Shown piece after piece: positions 56,297 through 64,000 of a stretch of DNA of 64,000 nt (positions are counted from its first letter, which is position 1; each line of letters starts with the position of its first letter). Both the position numbers and the translations under genes were made by a program. Below the pieces are notes generated by a model, which ran no database searches, was not told where the DNA came from, and saw nothing but the letters and a program-made list of their open reading frames with translations. The stretch spans positions 186,001-250,000 of the forward strand of contig CAVZUJ010000002.1 in the NCBI GenBank assembly GCA_963778525.1, read 5' to 3'. Source of the DNA: Schlegelella_A sp963778525. Its GTDB lineage: Bacteria; Pseudomonadota; Gammaproteobacteria; Burkholderiales; Burkholderiaceae_C.

Positions 56297-57753
56297 TCAG
56301 CCCGGCGCTCTTTTCGCCGCGCGCTCGAAACCAGACGCCCGACGCGATCGCCGTGACGAGCGTCGTGCCGTACACCACGAAGCGCCAGCGCGAGGGTCAC
56401 GAACATCCAGGCGAGCGAGCCGGTGGCGTGGAGCACGAGCCAGCCGCCGCCGACGCGCGATGACGAGCCGCAGCGAATGCCGCCGAAGCAGCGGCCAGCA
56501 CGAGCCGGCCCGCGCCCTGCGAGGCGAAATAGAGCGACAGTCCGAGGCCGAAGAAGCCATAGATCGGGCCGACGAGGCGCAGATAGGCGACGCCGGTCGG
56601 CGAGCATCGCGGGTCGTCGCCGAAGAGGCTCGAGCCAGGCCGCCGGCCAGATCGCCGCCGCGAGGCCGATCGCCTCGGTCGACGGCGAAGGCGAGCGCGC
56701 CGCCGGTCATGCGCGATGCGCAAGCGCGCGCTCGCGCTGCCCCGCGCCGATATTCGTGCCGACCATGCGCGACCATCGGCGCGCCGAGGCCGAAGACCAG
56801 CGGGATCAGCAGATATTCGAGCCGCGCGCCGGTGCCGTAGCCGGCGACCGCCTCGGGCCGCGCGGCGGCGCCGACCAGGCCGTCGTCAGCGCGCCACGGT
56901 CGAGGTCGTCTGCAGGGTGCTGAGCGAGCCGACGCCGCCGACGCGCAGGATGTCGGCGAACATCGGCCAGCGCAGCCGCGCGTACGGCGCAGGCGGACGA
57001 TGCTGCGCCCGAGAGGATGTACCAGGCGAGCATCGCCGCCATCGTCAGCGCCGTCGTGAGCGACGACCGCGACGCCGCCGCCGGCGATGCCGAACGCCGG
57101 CATCGGCCCCAGCCGAAGATGAGCAGCGGCGACAGCGGGACCAGCAGCGCGACGCCGACGCAGATCGCCAGCGAGGGAAACAGCATGTTGCCGGTGCCGC
57201 GGATGATGCTGGCCAGCGCGTTCGTCAGCCAGACCAGCACGTTGCCGGCGAAGACGACGTTCGAATATTTCATCGCCGCGTCGAGCGAGCCGCCGCGCCG
57301 CCCATCGCGGCGTAGAGCTGCCGGCCGAAGACGAGGAACAGCGCCGAGGTCGCGAGGCCGAGCGCGAGATTGATCAGGAGCGCGTGCAGCGACCAGCGCA
57401 TCGGCGTCGGCCCGCCGGCCGCCGCCGAGCGCCCGCGCCACCGCCGACGAGATGCCGCCGCCGACCGCGCCGGCCGACAGCATCGCCATCATCATGAAGC
57501 CGGGAAAGACCAGCGCCATGCCGGTCAGCGCGTCGGTGCCGAGGCGCGAGACCCACCAGGTCTCGATCAGGCCGGTCGAGGCCTGCGCCAGCATCACCAG
57601 CACGTTCGGCCAGGCGAGCAGCAGCAGCGTCGGAATGATCGGCGCCGTGCAGCAGCGTCGGCGTGCGCGGGCTCATGGCCTGCGGCACCGGCGCCGGTGC
57701 TGCCGCAGGGGCGGCGAGGGCTGCAGCGGCAGCGTGGCGACGGCGGCGTTCAT
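56297..57753 (-). CDS. MATE-family efflux transporter, frameshifted
   Basis: About 480 residues. Pieces: MLVMLAQASTGLIETWWVSRLGTDALTGMALVFPGFMMMAMLSAGAVGGGISSAVARALG (the MATE N-half signature), YSNVVFAGNVLVWLTNALASIIRGTGNMLFPSLAICVGVALLVPLSPLLIFGWG, and further helices downstream. Six or more shifts. ATG 57753 touches the end of the HxlR gene, suggesting co-regulation of drug export. Confidence 0.85.
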
Positions 57754-58297
57754 AGCTCTGCGCTCCTTCGGTGCGCGCTTGCGAGCGACGCGATCGGGTG
57801 CCGGTGCGGCGTCGCCGCTCTTCAGCAAGCTGCTCTTGCCGTCGCTCGCGGCCGGGCCGCGCGACGATGCGAAAGTCGGAGGTCGACGAGCGGCCGGCCG
57901 CGTCGGCGCGATCGACGAGCAGCGGCTCGGCCGGCGCGCCGGTCGTCGGCATCGACGATGCGACACGCTCGCGCCTTCGGGCGCGAAATGGCGATTGCCG
58001 AAGGCGAGCAGCGCGAGCAGCACGCGGCGGAAATCGCGTCCGCGCTCGGTCAGGAGGTATTCGTCGCGCGGCGGGTGCTCGCTGTAGCGGCGGCGCTCGA
58101 GCATGCCCGCCTCGACCAGCGCGGCCAGGCGCCGGGTCAGCATGTTGGGGGCGATGCCCAGGCTCTTCTGGAACTCGTCGAACCGCGTCATGCCGGCGAA
58201 GGCGTCGCGCAGGATGAGCATGCTCCACCATTCGCCCGACCCGGTCGAGGCTGCGGGCGATCGGGCAGTCCATGTCCTCGAAGCGGGTGCGTTGCAT
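57750..58297 (-). CDS. HxlR-family transcriptional regulator (frameshifted)
   Basis: About 182 residues. Start MQRTRFEDMDCPIARSLDRVG with the conserved redox Cys of the family; then EWWSMLILRDAFAGMTRFDEFQKSLGIAPNMLTRRLAALVEAGMLERR (winged HTH) and YLLTERGRDFRRVLLALLAFG. A C-terminal extension ends KSSLLKSGDAAP...KRAPKERRA. Breaks near 58240 and 57960. It precedes and touches the MATE gene and probably controls it. The promoter region (58298-58412) has a short ATAGTTACTGGTCTAT-type repeat. Confidence 0.87.
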
Positions 58298-58412
58298 GGC
58301 GCGATGATAGACCAGTAACTATCATCATGCAAGTCACTGGCGATCCTCGAGGTCTGCCGCTGCGGGTCGAGCCCCAGAATAGGAGCCGGAGCGAACACAC
58401 GGCCGACGCCGC

Positions 58413-61269
58413 ATGACCAGAGACGATCCGAAGACGCGCCCGTTGCGCGCCGTGCCGCTGCAAAGGCGACTGCTGCTGCTGGCGGGGGTCGCTCTCCTGC
58501 CGCTGGCGCTCATGTCGGGCCTGGCCTTGCGGGCCTTGTGGCAGCAGCAGGATCTCCTGGTCCAGCGCTCGACGGTCGATCTCACCCGCGCCCTGGCGAC
58601 CGCGGTCGACGCCGAGCTGCGCCTGACGATCTCGGCCTTGCAGGCGCTGGCCCTGACCGAACCGCTCGATTCGGCCGACGGCAGCGCGCTCACGGCGGCC
58701 TATCAGCAGGCGAGCAGCGTGCTCGCGTCGCGGCCGGAGTGGCGCGCCATCCTGCTCGCCAAGCCTTCCGGCGAGCTGGTCTTCAGCACCGGCGCGCCTC
58801 TGGGCGCCGGCGCAACGCCGGTCAACGAGACCGCCAGCTTCGAAGCGACGGTGCGCACGCGTGCACCCGTAGTCGGTTCGCTGGCGCGCGGCCCGCGCGG
58901 CAACGCCGGGATTCCGGTGCGCGTTCCGGTCGAGCGCAACGGCGAGCTGCTCTACATCCTGACGGCGGTGGTCCGGCCCGAGGCGATGCTGCAGGTGATC
59001 CGCGAGCAGCGCTTGCCCGACGAGTGGGTCGTCTCCGTCTTCGATACCCACAACGTCCGCGTCGCGCGCTCGCGCGAGCATGAGAAATACCTGGGCACCT
59101 TGGCCAGCGCCTCGCTGCAGGCGCTGACCGCCAAGTCGACCGACAAGGTCGAGGTCCTGGGGCCGACGTCGACGCTCGAAGGGCAGAACGTCTACTCCGC
59201 CGTGGCCCGCATCCGGACCGGCAACTGGACCGTGGCGCTCGGCGAGCCGACGGCGGTCGCCGAGCGCGCCCTGCGGAACTCGCAGCTCGCCTACGGCGGC
59301 GGCATCGTCCTTTCGCTCGCCCTCGGGGCTCTTGCGGCGTGGCTGGTGGCCGGCCGCATCGCCGGCCCGATCGGCCGCCTGCGCGACAGCGCGCTCGCGC
59401 TCGGCCGCGGCGAGCGGGTCGAGCCCGCGGCCTCGGACGTGCTCGAGGTCGAGGCGGTGTCGGATGCCTTGATCGGCGCCGCCGATCTGCGCGCCGGCAG
59501 CGAAGCCGAACGCCAGCGCCTGCTCGACGCGGAACGGCAGGCCCGCGCCGTCGCCGAAGCGGCGCAGGGGCGGCTGCAGCGGCTGGCCAGCGCCAGCGCC
59601 CTGCTGTCGCGGTCGCTCGAGGAGAAGACCACGCTCGCCGCGATCGCCTCGGTGATCGTGCCCGACATCGCCGACGTCTGCCGCATCGACCTGCTCGACG
59701 CCGACGGCGTCCTGCAGCGCAAGCTCACCCATCACCTCGACCCGAAGCGGGCCGAGGAGATCGCCCGGCTTCGTCAGCCGCAGCGTCTCGTCGGCACAGA
59801 CCGTCGGATCGTTCCCGTGGGCCATCGCCACCGGCCGCACGCATCTCGAGAACTTCGCTTCGCCCGACGTCGTCGGCGGCGACGACGCGGCCTTTCACGC
59901 CTTCGCCGACACCGTCGGCATGCGCGCCGTCTGCGTCGTGCCGCTGGTGGCGGGCGGGCGAACCATCGGCGCCATCGCCGCCATCCAGGCCGAGTCCGGC
60001 CGGCGCTTCAGCAGCGACGACGGCGCCCTGGTCGGCGAGCTGGCCCAGCGCGCCGCCCTCGCGCTCGACAACGTGCGCCTGTTCGCGGCGTCCGAGGCGG
60101 CGCGCGAGCAGGCCGAAGTGGCCAACCGCGCCAAGGACGAGTTCATCGCGATGCTCGGCCACGAGCTGCGCAACCCGCTCGCGCCGATCGTGGCCTCGCT
60201 CGAGCTGATGGCACGGCAGTCGGGCGAGCCGGCGGCGTCATCGCGTCGCATCGTCACGCGCCAGGTCGCGCACCTCTCGCGCCTGGTCGACGACCTGCTC
60301 GACGTCTCGCGCATCAGCTCGGGCAAGGTCGAGCTGCGCCAGGAGCGCGTCGACCTGCGCGACGTCGTCGAACGTGCGCTCGAGCAGGCCGAGCCGCTCC
60401 TCGGCAAGCGCGCAGCGCCGCCGGAAGTCTCGATGCCGGATGCGGCAGTGCATGTGCTCGGCGATCCGCTGCGCCTGACCCAGGTCGTGTGCAACCTGCT
60501 CACCAATGCGGCGAAGTTCTCGACCGGCGAGCAGCGCATCGCCATCGAGCTGAGCGCGCAGGACGGCTTGGCGCGGCTCGTCGTCGCCGACGATGGCGTC
60601 GGCATCGCGGCCGAGCTGCTGCCGCGGATCTTCGAGCGCTTCGTGCAGGGCGAGCAGCCGCTGCAGCGCGCGCGAGGCGGCCTCGGCCTCGGCTTGACGA
60701 TCGCGCGCAATCTCGTCGAGATGCACCACGGGACCATCGTTGCCGAAAGCGCGGGGCCGGGCCACGGCAGCCGCTTCATCGTCACCCTGCCGGAGGCACG
60801 CGAAGACATCGACGCTGGCGCGGGCCATCGGCCGACCGGCCTGGCGCCGCGCCGTCCGGCGCGCCTCCTCGTCGTCGACGACAACCTCGACGCGGCGCAC
60901 TCGCTGGTGGCGCTGCTCGAGCTCGAGGGCTACGAGGTGCGCGCCGTCGCCTCGGCCGAGGAGGCCCTGGCTTCGATCGGCGCGTTCGCTCCCGAAGCCG
61001 CCGTGCTCGATCTCGGCTTGCCGGGCATGAACGGCTACGAGCTGGCGGCCCGGCTGCGTGCCGACCCGCAGACCCGGGCGATCCGGCTGGTGGCGCTGAC
61101 CGGCTACGGCAGCGCGTCGGACCGGGTTCGAACGCGCGCGGCCGGGTTCGACGAGCACGTCGTCAAGCCGGTCGACATCGACGTCCTGATCGGCCTTCTC
61201 GATGCCTTGCTGGCCGCCGTCGCACGAGGCGCCGCCGCCGAGCCCCGTAATAGCGTCGGCAGGCGCTAG
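58413..61269 (+). CDS. Hybrid sensor histidine kinase/response regulator (one frameshift)
   Basis: About 952 residues. Order: transmembrane helix (LLLLAGVALLPLALMSGLALRAL), periplasmic Cache-like sensor (about 45-295), second helix (GGGIVLSLALGALAAWLVAG), HAMP (RIAGPIGRLRDSALALGRG), GAF domain broken by a shift near 59810, HisKA with phospho-His (LGHELRNPLAP), HATPase (NLLTNAAKFS, DDGVGIAAE, GGLGLGLTIA) and a C-terminal receiver (LLVVDDN, AVLDLGLPGMNG, Lys in VVKPVD). The final stop overlaps the convergent lyase stop. Confidence 0.92.
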
Positions 61270-62133
61270 GGCGCCGTGTAGCGGCGGTCGAGCTCGCTCC
61301 AGCGCTCGAGGTCGACGGCCAGTTGCCGGTCGTCGAAGCCCATCAGCGTCGACTCGATGCCGTGCAGCGAGCCCGTCTCGTGCAGGTGCTCGAGCGTGCG
61401 GCGCGTCGCCAGCATCGCCGCCTGCAAGCGCGGCGTTGGCGTAGAGGATGCCGGCGTAGCCCATCGCCGCCAGCGTCGCGCGCGGCAGCATCGGCGTCTT
61501 GCCGCCGTGCACGATGTTGCACAGGTGCGGGCCGGGCAGGCGCGCCGGGATGGCACGCAATTCCTCCTCGGAGGAGGGCGCCTCGACGAAGAGCACGTCG
61601 GCACCGGCCTCGCGATACGCGGCGGCGCGCTCGAGCGCGGCCTCGAAGCCTTCGACGGCGCGTGCGTCGGTACGGGCGATGACCAGGAAGCCGGCGCTCG
61701 ATCGCGTGTCGACGGCAGCCTTCACCTTCTGGACCATCTCCGCGATCGGCACGACCGCCTTGCCTTCGAAGTGGCCGCAGCGCTTCGGGAAGACCTGGTC
61801 CTCGAGCTGGATCGCGTTGGCGCCCGCGCGCTCGAACAGGCGCACCGTGCGCACGAGATTGAGCGCGTTGCCGAAGCCGGTGTCGCCGTCGGCGATGATC
61901 GGCAAGGGCATCGCCTCGCGACAGGCGGCGATGTGCGACGCGACCTCGGTGGCGGTGGTCAGGCCGAGGTCGGGCGCACCGAGCCAGGAGTTGGCGATGC
62001 CGGCGCCGGTCAGGTAGACGATCGGAAATCCGGCGGCCTCGACGAACCGGGCGCTCAGCGCATTGGCAACGCCGGGAATGACGATGCCGGCGCCGCGGCT
62101 CAGCTGCTCGCGCAGGGAAGGAACAGCAGGCAT
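61266..62133 (-). CDS. Isocitrate lyase/PEP mutase family protein (one frameshift)
   Basis: About 289 residues. Motifs of the methylisocitrate lyase/oxaloacetate decarboxylase branch: VANALSARFVEAAGFPIVYLTGAGIANSWLGAPD, IADGDTGFGN, IQLEDQVFPKRCGHF (KRCGH catalytic loop), VIARTDARAVEGFEAAL, HGGKTPMLP. A break near 61435 leads to LATRRTLEHLHETGSL and the end ELDRRYTAP. A second family member lies at 39539-40372 but is only distantly alike. Confidence 0.92.
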
Positions 62134-62244
62134 GACGAACCTCGGCAGAAGAAGGCGGGCGGCCATGAACGGCGCGCGCCTGCGAGTTTCTCCCGATTCT
62201 GCAGGACCGATCGGCAGCCGGGCGTCTGCTAACGTCGTCGCGGC

Positions 62245-64000
62245 ATGACTGCCTCTGTTCGTCGCCGTGCGCAGGTCGCCCTGATCGGCATCGTCGGCAT
62301 CGCCGCGGCACTGCGTCTGTACAAGCTCGAGCAGAACGGCTACGGCCGCGAGTACTTCGCCGCCGGCGTGCGCAGCATGCTCGAAAGCTTGCACTGCTTT
62401 CTGTACAACGCCTTCGACCCGGCCGGCTTCGTCTCGCTCGACAAGCCGCCGCTCGCGCTCTGGCTGCAGGTGGCCAGCGCCAAGGTCCTCGGCTTCAGCG
62501 CCTTCAGCGTGCTCCTGCCGCAAGTGCTCGAGGGTCTGGTCTCGGTCGTTCTCGTCTACAGGCTCGTGGCTCGCCGTTTCGGCACCGGCGCGGCGCTCCT
62601 CGCCGCGGCCTTCCTCGCGCTGACGCCGATCAGCGTCGCCATCGATCGCTCCAACAACACCGACAGCTGCCTGACCCTGGTGCTGCTGCTGGCCGCGTGG
62701 GCCTTGATCCGCGCCGCCGAAAGCGGCAGCTTCAGGCTGCTCGTGCTGGCGATGGCACTCGTCGGCGTCGGCTTCAACGTCAAGATGGCGGCCGCGCTCG
62801 TCATCGTGCCGACCTTCGTGCTCGTCTACGGGTGCAGCCCGCAGGCCGCCTCGCTGGCGCGGCGCGGGGCGCGCCTCGGCATCGCGCTCGTCGTCATGAC
62901 CGTGGTCGCGCTGTCCTGGGTGACGCTGTTCGATCTCACGCCTCCGGCAGAGCGCCCCTATGCCGGCAGCACGAAGCACAACTCCATGCTCGAGCTCGCG
63001 CTGCTGCACAACGGTCTCGAGCGCTTCATCCCGGCGCCGACCGGCGACGTCGCGCCGGCCATGCGCTGCATCGCGGCGCAGCAGGCCGTGCCGTCGCCTG
63101 CCAACGGGCAAGCTGGTCGCGGCGCGGTCGCTGCCCGCTGCCGCGCTCTGGGATCAGACCCCCGTCGGCTTGCTGCGCCTGGCGACGCCGCACCTCGCGG
63201 CCCAGATGGGCTGGTGGCTGCCCTTGGCGATCGCGGGCGTGGCGCTCGGCCTCGGCAGCGTGGCCGTGGCGCCGGCCGCTGTCGGCCAGGCAGATCAACG
63301 TCGCGGTCTGGGCCGGCTGGGCCCTGACCTACGGCGTCGTCTTCAGTTTCGCCGGCGGCGTCTTTCACACCTACTACGTCTCGGTGCTCGGGCCGCCACT
63401 GGCCGCCCTTGCCGGCATCGGTCTGGCCCTGCTCTGGCGGGCCCGGCGCGCCGGTCGCTGGCCGCTCGGCTTGCCGCTCGTGCTGCTCGCCGTCGCTGCC
63501 TGGCAGCTTCGCATCGGCCACGACTACGTCGAGTGGCAGGTCGGCGACTGGCGCAGCGTCCTGCTCGTCGCCTCGGTCCTCGGCCTCGTCCTGGCCAGTG
63601 CCTTCATGGCGCGGCCGCCGCGCCGCGCACCTGGATCCGCGAGGGCCTCCGTGCTGGCGCTGGCATTGCCCGCGCTGCTGGCGACGCCTCTTGCCTGGGC
63701 CCTGAGCACGGTCCTGGTCCGGCCGAACGTGGCGGCCCCGGCAGCGAACATCGCCATGCTGGTCGACAAGTCGGCCGAGCCGACGGCCCAGGCTGCGGCA
63801 GCGGAGGGCCGCCCGCGTGCCGCGCGCCTGCTCGAGTTTCTTGCCGCGCAGCATCGGTCCGAGCGCTTCCTTCTGGCGGTGCCGAACGCGATGCAGGCGT
63901 CGCCACTCATCGTGCGCACCGGCGCGCCGATCATGTCGATGGGCGGCTACCTCGGGCGCGATCCCATCCTGACGCCGGCCGATCTCGAGCGCATGGTGGC
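62245..64000 (+). CDS. Family 39-type membrane glycosyltransferase (partial, frameshifted)
   Basis: Runs off the window. Polytopic membrane protein of the ArnT/PMT fold: LRLYKLEQNGYGREYFAAGVRSML (acidic loop), DPAGFVSLDKPPLALWLQ (conserved DKPP), TPISVAIDRSNNTDSCLTLVLLLAAW. A break near 63100 moves the frame (then WDQTPVGLLRL, FAGGVFHTYYVSVLGPPLAAL). It transfers sugars from polyprenyl phosphates to lipids or proteins at the periplasmic face. Confidence 0.85.

Noticed and set aside
60238..63111. 957-codon minus-strand open frame
   Set aside because: Only its part at about 61440-62133 is real (the PEP-mutase-family gene); both ends are shadows of the kinase and glycosyltransferase genes.

Overview
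The window is high-GC DNA (by eye about two-thirds G+C or more), densely coded, from a Burkholderiales-type betaproteobacterium. The pointers are two Bug/TctC-type solute receptors beside aromatic catabolic genes, a Comamonas-like protocatechuate 4,5-cleavage (pmd/lig) gene set, cyo quinol oxidase genes, a PEP-CTERM sorting signal, and the 3' end of a tmRNA gene at the left edge. No phage, IS or CRISPR structure was seen. The genus cannot be fixed from this window alone.

Layout. 1-200: 3' end of ssrA and its terminator. 290-9336 (minus strand): one long operon with pmdE (ligJ), pmdF (ligK), a DUF1932 dehydrogenase, pmdD (ligI), pmdA/pmdB (ligAB), pmdC (ligC), an aldo-keto reductase, a Bug receptor and an enoyl-CoA hydratase, followed by a stray PEP-CTERM tail. 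9474-15296: a leaderless solute-binding protein, then an aapJQMP-type amino-acid ABC transporter with a class V aminotransferase upstream. 15485-21186: small coiled-coil protein, secreted cupin, NHL-repeat lipoprotein, POT peptide symporter, SLC13-type permease, DUF4404 protein. 21348-25291: cyoABCD. 25346-33637: zinc acyl-amino-acid hydrolase, AraC regulator, dienelactone-hydrolase-like lipoprotein, fatty-acid hydroxylase, small exported peptides, a structured putative RNA with a strong terminator, a long AI-2E family permease and a DUF3667 protein. 33650-39394 (minus): a second aromatic operon with a GlcG/HbpS protein, amidohydrolase, two-domain extradiol (VOC) dioxygenase, FAH hydrolase, MhpA-like flavin hydroxylase and a Bug receptor. 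39539-45554: a PEP-mutase-family lyase divergent from a LacI regulator, with a perfect 12-bp inverted repeat between them; LacI is followed by a D-2-hydroxyacid dehydrogenase and a TRAP transporter (DctP plus fused DctQM). 45660-58297: amine oxidase, hydrolase, GAF protein, SDR, an opp/dpp-type ABC transporter, VOC protein, dienelactone hydrolase fused to an NTF2-like domain, MATE exporter and HxlR regulator. 58413-64000: hybrid histidine kinase, a second PEP-mutase-family lyase, and the start of a family 39 glycosyltransferase.

The theme is catabolism of aromatic and organic acids. Uptake systems (Bug, TRAP, Aap, Opp, POT, SLC13) sit next to enzymes, and many genes are coupled by ATGA or GTGA overlaps.

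Caution: many genes read correctly only if single-base frameshifts are allowed. These are concentrated at about 0.5-1.6, 8.1-9.3, 10.2-14.9, 24.1-24.9, 40.8-45.3 and 49.7-58 kb, while 17.6-24.1 and 25.3-40.4 kb are almost free of them. The broken genes keep full conserved motifs across the breaks, so I treat most as sequence or assembly errors and annotate full gene spans.
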